Shown here: positions 1 through 7,555 of the stretch, piece after piece | How positions within the stretch are numbered: position 1 is the first letter of the stretch | Layout of the letters: each line of letters starts with the position of its first letter | Assembly: GCA_038258415.1 (NCBI GenBank) | Contig: JBBSPY010000023.1 | Location: 1-22,433, forward strand | Source of the DNA: Schlegelella_A sp038258415 | GTDB taxonomy: Bacteria > Pseudomonadota > Gammaproteobacteria > Burkholderiales > Burkholderiaceae_C | Reading direction: 5' to 3' | Length of the DNA: 22,433 bases | The notes under the pieces: generated by a model | The model's input: only the letters and a program-made list of their open reading frames with translations | What the model was told of the DNA's origin: nothing | The model's database searches: none | Program-made: the position numbers and the translations under genes

Positions 1-908
1 AGCGCGCCGCCGAGCGCGAGCGCGCCCACGTCGCCCATGAACACCTGCGCCGGATGGGCGTTGAACCAGAGAAACGCCAGCCCGGCACCGGCCATCGCCG
101 CGCAGAAGATGAGCAGTTCCGCCGCGCCCGGAATGTATGGGAACAGCAAGTAGCGCGAGTAGACCGAGCTGCCGGTCACGTACGCGAAGATGCCCAGTGC
201 CGAACCGACCATCACGACCGGCATGATGGCCAGCCCGTCGAGCCCGTCGGTGAGGTTGACGGCGTTGCTCGAGCCGACGATCACGAGGTAGGTCAGCACG
301 ATGAAGCCGAACACGCCGAGCGGGTAGCTCACGCTCTTGAAGAACGGCACGATCAGATCGGCCTTGGGCGGCAGGTCGTTCGAGAACCCGCTCTGCACCC
401 AGCGGACGAACAATTCGAGCACGCGCATATTCGACGTCTCGCTCACCGAGAACGCGAGGTACAGCGCCGCGACGATGCCGATCAGCGACTGCCAAGCGTA
501 TTTCTCGCGCGAGCGCATGCCCTCGGGGTTCTTCTGCACGACCTTGCGCCAGTCGTCGACCCAGCCGATCGCGCCGAAGCCGATCGTCACCAGCAGCACG
601 ATCCAGACGAAGCGGTTCGACCAGTCGAACCACAGCAAGGTCGAGACGCCGATGCCGATCAGCACCAGCACGCCGCCCATCGTCGGCGTGCCGGTCTTGA
701 CGTGGTGCGTGTCCATGCCGTAGGTGCGGATCGGCTGGCCGATCTTCAGCGCGGCGAGGCGGCGGATGACCCACGGGCCGAAGGCGAGGCCGATCAACAG
801 CGCCGTCATCGCCGCCATGACGGCGCGGAACGTGATGTACTGGAAGACGCGCATGAAGCCGAACTCCGGCGACACGGTCTGCAGCCACGACGCGAGGCTA
901 AGCAGCAT
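1..908 (-). CDS. mraY: MraY, phospho-MurNAc-pentapeptide translocase (partial, 3' end outside window)
   Basis: Integral membrane enzyme that transfers phospho-MurNAc-pentapeptide from UDP to undecaprenyl phosphate, forming lipid I. The window holds 302 codons from the ATG at 906-908, and the C-terminus lies before position 1. Family motifs are plain: PTMGG near residue 75, the catalytic VDDWRK stretch with D118 and D119, NLTDGLDG at 218-225, NAHPA at 283-287 and FMGDVG with D293. Several hydrophobic segments fit the usual ten-helix topology. The ATG lies inside the end of the upstream murE-murF gene, an 11-base overlap in another frame, which suggests translational coupling. Gene order after murF matches the standard dcw cluster. 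The start agrees with the family N-terminus (a short stretch ending in FQYITFRA). Confidence 0.97.
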   Translation of the reverse strand, partial: MLLSLASWLQTVSPEFGFMRVFQYITFRAVMAAMTALLIGLAFGPWVIRRLAALKIGQPIRTYGMDTHHVKTGTPTMGGVLVLIGIGVSTLLWFDWSNRFVWIVLLVTIGFGAIGWVDDWRKVVQKNPEGMRSREKYAWQSLIGIVAALYLAFSVSETSNMRVLELFVRWVQSGFSNDLPPKADLIVPFFKSVSYPLGVFGFIVLTYLVIVGSSNAVNLTDGLDGLAIMPVVMVGSALGIFAYVTGSSVYSRYLLFPYIPGAAELLIFCAAMAGAGLAFLWFNAHPAQVFMGDVGALALGGA

Positions 909-3831
909 CGCGCGGCTCCGCTGCAGCCGGCGGCGCGTCGTGCAGCGCCAGGAGCGCCGTCACCACCCGCTCCATCTTCATGAAGCGCGAACCCTTGACC
1001 AGCACCGACGCGAACGCCGGCGCTTCGCCGAGCGCCGCGAGCAGCGCATCGGCGGTCGCGAACGAGCGCGCGCCGGCGAACGGCGCTGCGGTGCTGGCGG
1101 ATTCGGCGCCGGCCGCCCACAGCACGTCGATGCCGCGAGCCCGCGCGTAGTCGCCGACCTCGCGGTGCAAAGCGGGGCCCTGGTCGCCGACTTCGCCCAT
1201 GTCGCCGAGCACCAGCCAGCGGGGCGCCGGCAGTGCGGCGAGCACGTCGACTGCGGCGCGCGCGGAGTCGGGGTTGGCGTTATAGGTGTCGTCGACGAGC
1301 GTGCGGCGCACCCCGCCGATCACGACCGACCGCACGTCGGAGCGTCCTCGCACCGGCGTAAAAGCGGCCAGGCCAGACGCGACCGCGGCCAGTTGCGCAC
1401 CGGCGGCGATCGCGGCAGCCGCTGCCGCGAAGGCGTTTCGCACGTTGTGCACGCCGGCGATGCGCAGGTCGAACTCGACCGCGCCAAGCGGGGTTCGCAT
1501 CGCCACCGACCAGTGGTCGCCGCGCCATGCCGCGCCGCCGCCGACGTCGCCGGCATCGCCGTCGCCGAACGTGAAGACGCGACGCGCTCCGGCGATCGAG
1601 CGCCACGTCGGTGCGTGCGCGTCGTCGGCGGGAAACACGGCGACACCGTCGGCGCCGAGCGCGGCGATCACGCTCCCGTTTTCGCGTGCGACGGCATCGA
1701 CGCTGCCCATGAATTCGAGATGCTCGCGCTGCGCGTTGTTGACGAGCGCGACCGTCGGCGCGGCGATCGCCGCCAGGCGCGCGATCTCGTCCGGATGGTT
1801 CATGCCGAGCTCGACGACACCGGCGCGGTGGTGTGGCCGCAGCCGCAACAGCGTCAGCGGCAGGCCGACGTCGTTGTTGAAGTTGCCTTCGGTCGAGAAG
1901 GCGGCCGTCCCGAGCCAGGCGCGCAGGATCGCCGCCGTCATCTGCGTGACCGTGGTCTTGCCGTTGCTGCCCGTCACTGCGATCAGCGGCAGCGCATGCC
2001 GGCGGCGCCAGCCCGCGGCCAGCGTTCCGAGCGCGCCACGTGCGTCTTCGACGCGCAGCCCGCTCAGGCCGGTGGGCGCGAGGTCGCGTTCGGCGAGCGC
2101 GGCGGCCGCTCCGTTCGCCTTCGCCTCGGCGAGAAAGTCGTTCGCATCGAAGCGCTCGCCACGGAGCGCGACGAAGAGGTCGCCCGGCCGCAACGTCCGC
2201 GAGTCGCTGTGCACGCGGGTCACGCGCGTGCCCGGATCGCCTTCCAGGCGCGAGCCGGGGACGAGTGCCGCAAGCGCCTCGAGCGTCGCCATGGGCGCGC
2301 GCGCCGCCAGCGCCGATGCCGCGTGCGCCGTGTCGGAGAACGGCTGGCGTACGCCGCCCGCCTCCTGGTAGTCCTCGTGACCCTTGCCGGCGACGAGCAC
2401 GACATCGACAGCGGCGGCACGGGAGACGGCATGGGTGATCGCGGCGTCACGGTTCTCGATCACCGCGACCTCGTCGTGCCCGGTCACGCCAGCGAGGATC
2501 TGGGCAAGGATGCGGTCGGGTGCTTCCGAGCGCGGGTTGTCGCTGGTGAGGACGACGCGGTCGGCGAGCCTGCGCGCGATCGCGCCCATCAACGGGCGCT
2601 TGCCCGGATCACGATCGCCGCCGCACCCGAACACGACCCACAGCTCCCCGCCGCGGGCCGTGGCGAGCGGGCGCAGCGCCGAAAGCGCTTTCTCGAGCGC
2701 GTCGGGGGTGTGCGCGTAGTCGACGATCACCGCAGGCTCAGCCTTACCCGACGTGGCGCTGGCGACGCCCACGCGTTCCATCCGGCCGGGCACGGGTGTG
2801 ACGCGGGCGCAGGCGGAAGCAGCCTCGGCGAGCGGAACGCCCAGCGCGCGCAGCACGCCGACCACCGCGAGCAGGTTGGCGACGTTGTAGGACCCGACGA
2901 TCGGGGCGCGGATGCGCGCCTCGACCGACGGCCTGTCGACGATCGCTTCGCGTACCGTGAACGAGGCCGCGTCGCCATCGAGCTGGACTTCGGCCGCGAC
3001 CAGCCGGGCGCCGCCGCGCTGCGAGACGCTCCAGACCTCTGCCCGTCCTTCGGCCAGCGAAGCCGCGAGTTTCGCGCCATGCGCGTCGTCGACGTTGACC
3101 ACGGCGGCGCGCAACCCCGGCCACGCGAACAGCTCCGCCTTGGCCTTCCAGTAGGCCGCCATGTCGCCGTGATAGTCGAGATGGTCCTGCGTGAAATTCG
3201 TGTACACCGCGACGGCCACGTGCGTTCCGGCGAGCCGGTGCTCGGCGATCCCGATCGACGACGCCTCGATCGCCACGGCCTCGACGCCGCGCTCCGCGAA
3301 GTCGGCGAGGGCAGTCTGCAGGCCGATCGGGTCGGGGGTCGTCAGTCCGGTCTTCACGAGCGGAATGCGCGCGCCGCCTCCGGCCGCCGGCGGCTCGCCC
3401 CAGCCGAGCGTTCCCACCACACCGGCGCGCCGGCCGAGCGCAGACAACGCTTGCGCGATCCACCACGTCGTCGAAGTCTTGCCGTTCGTGCCGGTGACGG
3501 CGATCACGTCCAGGCGGCGGCTCGGCTCATCGAGGAAGCGGCTCGCGATGTCGCCCGCGGCCGCCTTCAGTCCGTGCACCGCGGCGACCCGCGGCTCGCC
3601 GTCGAAGCCGAACGCCTCGACGCCATCGGCCTCGACGAGGCACGCCGCCGCGCCGCGGCCGAGCGCAGAGCCGACGTGGCGACGACCGTCGGTGGCGTGG
3701 CCAGGCCAGGCGACGAAGCCGTCGCCGTCGCCGACGACGCGGCTGTCGATCACGAGCCGTCGACAGCCGCGCCCGACCAGCCATGCATGCGCGGCGCCGT
3801 GCGAGTCGAGGACCGTCGGCATCGGTGCCAT
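898..3831 (-). CDS. murE-murF: MurE-MurF fusion: UDP-MurNAc-tripeptide synthetase / tripeptide-D-Ala-D-Ala ligase
   Basis: One 977-residue cytoplasmic protein carrying two consecutive Mur ligases. The MurE half (about 1-505) should add meso-diaminopimelate to UDP-MurNAc-L-Ala-D-Glu. It has the ATP loop GTNGKTS (114-120), the lysine expected to be carbamylated (K231 in AKAELF) and DNPR (431-434), the motif that marks DAP rather than lysine specificity. The MurF half (about 514-977) should add D-Ala-D-Ala, with ATP loop GSNGKTT (621-627) and NNDVGLPLT near 652. The halves are joined by a short Ala-rich stretch without a stop. An in-frame ATG at 2290-2292 (residue 514) has no visible Shine-Dalgarno sequence, so a separate MurF is not favoured. 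Such fusions are known in Burkholderiales, including Bordetella. The gene begins one base after the ftsI stop and ends with TAG. Confidence 0.96.
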   Translation of the reverse strand: MAPMPTVLDSHGAAHAWLVGRGCRRLVIDSRVVGDGDGFVAWPGHATDGRRHVGSALGRGAAACLVEADGVEAFGFDGEPRVAAVHGLKAAAGDIASRFLDEPSRRLDVIAVTGTNGKTSTTWWIAQALSALGRRAGVVGTLGWGEPPAAGGGARIPLVKTGLTTPDPIGLQTALADFAERGVEAVAIEASSIGIAEHRLAGTHVAVAVYTNFTQDHLDYHGDMAAYWKAKAELFAWPGLRAAVVNVDDAHGAKLAASLAEGRAEVWSVSQRGGARLVAAEVQLDGDAASFTVREAIVDRPSVEARIRAPIVGSYNVANLLAVVGVLRALGVPLAEAASACARVTPVPGRMERVGVASATSGKAEPAVIVDYAHTPDALEKALSALRPLATARGGELWVVFGCGGDRDPGKRPLMGAIARRLADRVVLTSDNPRSEAPDRILAQILAGVTGHDEVAVIENRDAAITHAVSRAAAVDVVLVAGKGHEDYQEAGGVRQPFSDTAHAASALAARAPMATLEALAALVPGSRLEGDPGTRVTRVHSDSRTLRPGDLFVALRGERFDANDFLAEAKANGAAAALAERDLAPTGLSGLRVEDARGALGTLAAGWRRRHALPLIAVTGSNGKTTVTQMTAAILRAWLGTAAFSTEGNFNNDVGLPLTLLRLRPHHRAGVVELGMNHPDEIARLAAIAAPTVALVNNAQREHLEFMGSVDAVARENGSVIAALGADGVAVFPADDAHAPTWRSIAGARRVFTFGDGDAGDVGGGAAWRGDHWSVAMRTPLGAVEFDLRIAGVHNVRNAFAAAAAAIAAGAQLAAVASGLAAFTPVRGRSDVRSVVIGGVRRTLVDDTYNANPDSARAAVDVLAALPAPRWLVLGDMGEVGDQGPALHREVGDYARARGIDVLWAAGAESASTAAPFAGARSFATADALLAALGEAPAFASVLVKGSRFMKMERVVTALLALHDAPPAAAEPRDAA

Positions 3832-3832
3832 G

Positions 3833-5659
3833 TCAAAAGCTTTCCGGCTCGTCGGGAACTTCGCGGGCGACGAAGCCCGGCTTGACCTCGAGGTCGGTCT
3901 GCACGCCCATCAGCCGGAGCGTCTGCTGCACGACCTCGCTGAACACGGGTGCCGCGACGTCGCCGCCGAAATACTTGCCGGCGCTCGGCTCGTCGACCAT
4001 GACCGCGACGATGATCCGCGGGTTCGAGATCGGCGCCAGGCCGACGAACCAGGCGCGGTACTTCTTGGTCGCGTAGCCGGCGCCTTCCTGCTTGTACGCG
4101 GTGCCGCTCTTGCCGCCGACGGAGTAGCCGATCGTCTGCGCCTTCTGCGCCGTTCCGCCGGGCAGCGTCACGAGGTGCAGCATGGACCGCACCTGCGCCG
4201 CGGTCTTCGGCGAAATGACGCGCACGCCGCCGACCGGCGTCGACAACCCGGCATCGCCCGTGGCGGACGGCTTGACGAGCGTGGCCGGGATCAGCTCGCC
4301 GTCGTGCGCGAAGACGGTGTAGGCATGCGCGATCTGGAACAGCGACGCCGACAGGCCGTAGCCGTAGCTCATCGTCGCCTGTTCGATCGGCCGCCAGCTC
4401 TTCCAGGGCCGCAGGCGCCCGCTCACCGCGCCGGGGAAACCGATCTGCGGCTTCTGGCCGAAGCCGACCGCGCTGAACAGCTCCCACATCTCGCGCGGCG
4501 TGAACGTCATCGCCATCCGCACCGCGCCGACGTTGCTCGACTTCTGGATCACCTCGGAGACGGTGAGGTTGCCGTGCGGATGCGCGTCGGTGATGGTCGA
4601 GCCGGTGACGACGAGCCTGCCGCCGGCCGTCTGGATCAAGGTCTGCGGTGTGACGCGGCCACTCTCCAGCGCCCACGCGGCGATGAAGGGCTTCATCGTC
4701 GAGCCCGGTTCGAAGGTGTCGGTCAGTGCCCGGTTGCGCAACTGTGCGCCGCTCAGGTTGCGCCGGTCCGTCGGCGAATACGTCGGCACGTTGGCTAGCG
4801 CGAGCGTCTCGCCGGTCTGCGCGTCGAGGACGACGACGGTGCCCGCCTTCGCCTTGTTGGCGATCACCGCGTCGCGCAGCTTGGTGTAGGCGTGGAACTG
4901 GATGCGCGCGTCGAGCGTGAGGGCGACGTCGCGGCCGTCGACCGGCGCGAGGCCGTCGCCGACGTCGTCGACGACGCGGCCGAGCCGGTCCTTGATGACG
5001 CGACGCGAGCCGTCGCGGCCGGCGAGGCTCTTGTCGAAGGCGAGCTCGACGCCTTCCTGCCCGTGGTCCTCGATGTTGGTGAAGCCGACGACCTGCGCGG
5101 CCGCTTCACCGGCCGGGTAATGACGCCGGTATTCGCTCAGCTCGTGCACGCCGCGAACCCCGAGCGCACGCACGTTCACCGCGACCGCGTCGTCGACCTG
5201 GCGGCGCAGCCACACGAAGTTCGGACTGCCGTCGAGCCGCGCCTCGAGCTCGGCGCTCGTCATGCCGAGCGCCCGGGCGAGCTTCACCCGACTCCGGGCA
5301 TCCCCTTCCAGGTCCTTCGGGATGGCCCAGATCGACGGCGCCGGCACGCTCGCGGCCAGCAGTGAACCGTTGCGGTCGACGATGCGGCCGCGGCTGGCCT
5401 GCAGGGCGATGGTGTGCGCGTAGCGCGCCTCGCCCTGCTTGAGGAAGAACGGCGCCTCGAGGATCTGCACGAAGACCGCGCGACCGAGCAGCAGCGCGAA
5501 TCCGACGCCGACGAGGGCCACCAGCAACTTCGAGCGCCAGGGCGGCGTCGGCGTCGCGAGCAACGGGCTGGTCGCATAGCTGACGCTGCGCGAGCTCTTC
5601 ACGTTCTTCACGCTCGCCGCGGCGCGACTGCGCGGCGTCGACTTGGGCTCGCGGCTCAT
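3833..5659 (-). CDS. ftsI: FtsI (PBP3), septal peptidoglycan transpeptidase
   Basis: Division-specific class B penicillin-binding protein of 608 residues that cross-links septal peptidoglycan in the periplasm with FtsW and FtsQLB. A basic, Ser-rich cytoplasmic tail (about 1-42) precedes one membrane anchor (about 43-63). The non-catalytic PBP-dimer region follows (RGRIVDRNG at 90-98), then the transpeptidase domain with STMK (nucleophile S320, K323), SSN (374-376) and KSGT (517-520). All catalytic residues are intact. Length is close to the E. coli protein (588), the excess being mainly in the N-terminal tail. The ATG at 5657-5659 overlaps the ftsL stop as ATGA, and murE begins one base after the TGA, so the gene sits in the coupled dcw operon. 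Confidence 0.98.
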   Translation of the reverse strand: MSREPKSTPRSRAAASVKNVKSSRSVSYATSPLLATPTPPWRSKLLVALVGVGFALLLGRAVFVQILEAPFFLKQGEARYAHTIALQASRGRIVDRNGSLLAASVPAPSIWAIPKDLEGDARSRVKLARALGMTSAELEARLDGSPNFVWLRRQVDDAVAVNVRALGVRGVHELSEYRRHYPAGEAAAQVVGFTNIEDHGQEGVELAFDKSLAGRDGSRRVIKDRLGRVVDDVGDGLAPVDGRDVALTLDARIQFHAYTKLRDAVIANKAKAGTVVVLDAQTGETLALANVPTYSPTDRRNLSGAQLRNRALTDTFEPGSTMKPFIAAWALESGRVTPQTLIQTAGGRLVVTGSTITDAHPHGNLTVSEVIQKSSNVGAVRMAMTFTPREMWELFSAVGFGQKPQIGFPGAVSGRLRPWKSWRPIEQATMSYGYGLSASLFQIAHAYTVFAHDGELIPATLVKPSATGDAGLSTPVGGVRVISPKTAAQVRSMLHLVTLPGGTAQKAQTIGYSVGGKSGTAYKQEGAGYATKKYRAWFVGLAPISNPRIIVAVMVDEPSAGKYFGGDVAAPVFSEVVQQTLRLMGVQTDLEVKPGFVAREVPDEPESF

Positions 5660-5961
5660 CGCCTGGCTCCAGTGGAAGGAGGCGACGCCGCCAGCGCCGG
5701 CGGCAATGCCACGTACTGGGTGGTCGCCGGCGTCGCGACGCGCATGTCGAGTCGGTCGCGCGCCGTCCGTTCGACACGAAGCGGCGTCGCCTGCGCGCGC
5801 AGGTCGGTCTGCAGCCGCTCTCGGTCGACGTCGAGCGCGCGTTCCTGGACCTGCGCCTTGTCGAGCGCGGCGAACAGGCGCCGCGACTCGTACGACACGC
5901 GCACGAGCCAGACGCAGCTCACGAGCAACGCCAGCAACAGCACGACGTTGAGCCGGGTCAC
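5656..5961 (-). CDS. ftsL: FtsL, divisome bitopic membrane protein
   Basis: Small (101 residues) bitopic membrane protein of the FtsQLB complex that helps activate septal synthesis by FtsW-FtsI. A hydrophobic helix occupies about residues 4-21. A periplasmic region rich in Arg, Gln, Glu and Leu (about 24-75) follows and fits the family coiled coil, with a short Pro/Ala tail. The sequence is weakly conserved across bacteria, so the call rests on size, topology and the position between rsmH and ftsI. The start is a GTG at 5959-5961 that shares GTGA with the rsmH stop. The gene's own stop overlaps the ftsI start. This places three genes in a translationally coupled chain. Confidence 0.92.
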   Translation of the reverse strand: MTRLNVVLLLALLVSCVWLVRVSYESRRLFAALDKAQVQERALDVDRERLQTDLRAQATPLRVERTARDRLDMRVATPATTQYVALPPALAASPPSTGARR

Positions 5962-6908
5962 GCCTCGACCGCCGTGCGCTCGGCGACCCGCATCACCGCC
6001 GATCGCGCCCGCGGGTTGGCGCGTTGCTCCGCGTCGCCCGGCTTGACCCGCGCCACCGCGCCCAGGCGATGCGGCGGTTCTGCCGCAAACGGCGCGCGCC
6101 GGTCGACGACCGTGCGGCTCTCGCGGGCGATGAAGGTCTTGACGATCCGGTCCTCGAGCGAATGAAAGCTGATCACGACCAGCCTTCCGCCGGGGGCGAG
6201 CACCGCCAGCGATGCTTCGAGCGCCTGCTCGAGCTCGGCGAGCTCGGCGTTGACGAAGATGCGCAGCGCCTGGAAGGTTCGCGTCGCCGGGTTCTGTCCG
6301 CCTTCTCGCGTGCGCACCGCCGCGGCGACGACCGCGGCCGCATCCGCGGTCGTCCGCACCGGTTGGCCGCTCTCGCGCCGCGCGACGAGCGCCCGGGCGA
6401 CGCGCTTGGCGAAGCGCTCCTCGCCGAACTCGCGAATCACGGTGGCGAGTTCGCGCTCATCGACGCGGGCGAGCCAGTCGGCCGCGCTTTCGCCGCGCGT
6501 CGGATCCATTCGCATGTCGAGCGGGCCGTCGAACCGGAAGGAGAAGCCGCGTGCCGGGTCGTCGATCTGCGGCGACGACACGCCGAGATCGAGCAGCACG
6601 CCGTCCACCCGATCGATGCCGTGCGCGGCCAGCGTCTCGGCGAGGTGGGCGAAGCTGGTGTGCGCGATCGAGAAGCGGGGATCGTTGGCGAGCGACGGGT
6701 CGCGGCGGGCGCTGTCGACGGCCTCCGGATCGCGGTCGATCGCCAGCAGCGAACCGCCGTCGCCTAGCCGCGCCAGGATCGCCCGCGCGTGGCCGCCACG
6801 GCCGAAGGTCGCGTCGACATAGGTGCCGGATGTCGTCGTCACCAGTGCATCGATCGCCTCATGCAGGAGCACGCTCACATGCGCTCCGGCGCCGGTTTCG
6901 GGCGGCAT
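5958..6908 (-). CDS. rsmH: RsmH (MraW), 16S rRNA (cytosine-1402-N4)-methyltransferase
   Basis: S-adenosylmethionine-dependent methyltransferase of 316 residues that modifies C1402 in the decoding centre of 16S rRNA. The sequence shows the N-terminal HVSVLLHE motif (10-17), the SAM-binding loop VDATFGRGGHA (31-41), an acidic residue after the next strand (AIDRD, 56-60), the LLDLGVSSPQID stretch, and the C-terminal NPATRTFQALRIFVN block typical of the family. Length matches the E. coli enzyme (313). The start ATG at 6906-6908 shares one base with the mraZ stop (TGATG), and the stop overlaps the ftsL start. It is the conserved second gene of the dcw operon. Confidence 0.98.
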   Translation of the reverse strand: MPPETGAGAHVSVLLHEAIDALVTTTSGTYVDATFGRGGHARAILARLGDGGSLLAIDRDPEAVDSARRDPSLANDPRFSIAHTSFAHLAETLAAHGIDRVDGVLLDLGVSSPQIDDPARGFSFRFDGPLDMRMDPTRGESAADWLARVDERELATVIREFGEERFAKRVARALVARRESGQPVRTTADAAAVVAAAVRTREGGQNPATRTFQALRIFVNAELAELEQALEASLAVLAPGGRLVVISFHSLEDRIVKTFIARESRTVVDRRAPFAAEPPHRLGAVARVKPGDAEQRANPRARSAVMRVAERTAVEA

Positions 6909-7348
6909 CAGAAGCTGAACGTCTTGAGCGATTCAGGCAATGGCGACTGCATCACCGCTGCCTCGTGCGCCGCGTGGCGCTCGGCGTCCCACAACTCGAA
7001 ATGGCTGCCCATGCCGAGCAGCATCACGTCGCGCACGAGACCTGCGGAGGCGCGCAGTTCGGGAGCGATCAACACCCGGGAGGTCGCATCGATGTCGACG
7101 TCCATCGCGCTGCCGAGGAACACGCGCTTCCAGCCGCTCGAATCCATCGGCAGTCCCGCGACCTTGTCGCGAAAGCTCTCCCAGGCGGGACGAGGGAATA
7201 CCAGCAGCGAGCCTTCGGGATGCTTGGTGACGGTCAGCTGCGAGACGCCCATCGCCGACAGCAACTCGCGATGCCGTGCCGGCATCGTGATGCGGCCTTT
7301 GCCATCCAGCGTCAACGCTGCGGGACCTTGAAACACGAAGCTCGCCAC
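6908..7348 (-). CDS. mraZ: MraZ, transcriptional regulator of the dcw operon
   Basis: DNA-binding regulator of 146 residues, first gene of the division/cell-wall operon; in E. coli MraZ represses its own operon. Two AbrB/SpoVT-like half domains are visible, each with the family signature: DGKGRITMPAR at 15-25 and DATSRVLIAPELR at about 87-99. The start codon is GTG at 7346-7348, preceded by a weak purine stretch (GTGGGA) rather than a strong Shine-Dalgarno sequence. The N-terminus it gives (V/M-ASFVFQGPA) matches the family. The start codon is itself part of the last of five evenly spaced MraZ-type repeats that also cover the -10 element, so direct autoregulation is likely. Confidence 0.97.
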   Translation of the reverse strand: MASFVFQGPAALTLDGKGRITMPARHRELLSAMGVSQLTVTKHPEGSLLVFPRPAWESFRDKVAGLPMDSSGWKRVFLGSAMDVDIDATSRVLIAPELRASAGLVRDVMLLGMGSHFELWDAERHAAHEAAVMQSPLPESLKTFSF

Positions 7349-7388
7349 AAAATCCCACTAAAGTGCACTTCATGCCACTTTAGCCCAA
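7344..7388 (-). promoter_or_regulatory. MraZ operator: five repeats at 10-bp spacing
   Basis: On the minus strand five pentamers start exactly 10 bp apart: TTGGG (7388-7384), GTGGC (7378-7374), GTGCA (7368-7364), GTGGG (7358-7354) and GTGGC (7348-7344). E. coli MraZ binds TGGGN direct repeats separated by 5 bp upstream of mraZ, and the same pitch is seen here. The array overlaps the -10 hexamer, crosses the probable transcription start and ends on the GTG start codon. The spacing is read directly; binding is inferred. Confidence 0.85.
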
Positions 7389-7405
7389 GGGCTCGGGACG
7401 GTCAA
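7377..7405 (-). promoter_or_regulatory. Sigma-70-type promoter of the dcw operon (Pmra)
   Basis: Minus-strand -35 TTGACC (7405-7400, 5 of 6 consensus bases) and -10 TAAAGT (7382-7377, 4 of 6) are separated by exactly 17 bp. The expected start would be near 7370, giving a leader of about 22 bases before the mraZ GTG. The -10 lies within the MraZ repeat array, consistent with repression by occlusion. Confidence 0.7.
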
Positions 7406-7435
7406 TGCAAGCGCGGCACAAAAATCAATGGAATC

Positions 7436-7501
7436 AAGGACTTACACAGTACCTGTACATCGCTTCCGGCGGTGCGGAAATGCGTTCAGAAATAAGGACT
7501 T
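7436..7501 (-). repeat. Pair of AAGTCCTT direct repeats upstream of Pmra
   Basis: The minus strand carries AAGTCCTT twice, at 7501-7494 and 7443-7436, 58 bp apart. Flanking bases are partly conserved (G before the A pair with one base between, and TTC or TTT soon after). They lie between the hairpin behind the SRPBCC gene and the mraZ promoter. No function can be assigned. Confidence 0.3.
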
Positions 7502-7522
7502 GCGGCTCTCAATGAAAGCCGC
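7502..7522 (-). terminator. Candidate terminator behind the hpa/SRPBCC gene array
   Basis: On the minus strand GCGGCTTTC, a three-base loop ATT and GAGAGCCGC form a 9-bp stem with one G-U pair, starting 33 bases after the stop of the SRPBCC gene. Only a broken T-rich stretch (TCCTTATTTC) follows, so termination may be weak. It would separate the catabolic array from the dcw promoter. Confidence 0.4.
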
Positions 7523-7555
7523 GCCTCACGACGCCGGCGTGAATTTCACACAGCG

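Noticed and set aside
54..983. Plus-strand open frame of 309 codons opposite mraY
   Set aside because: Its composition (Arg, His, Ala, Asp) is typical of antisense reading, and the minus strand carries clear MraY motifs.
2290..2292. Independent murF start at an internal ATG
   Set aside because: No Shine-Dalgarno sequence precedes it, and the frame is continuous with MurE.
724..3885. Open frame of 1053 codons on the plus strand opposite murE-murF
   Set aside because: It is antisense to a gene with intact catalytic motifs; its translation is Arg/His/Asp-rich without recognisable domains, as expected for the opposite strand of a GC-rich gene.
7446..7460. Inverted repeat ACAG-N3-CTGT as a LexA box
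   Set aside because: A LexA site has CTGT first and ACAG last with eight bases between; arms of four bases in the opposite order are likely chance.
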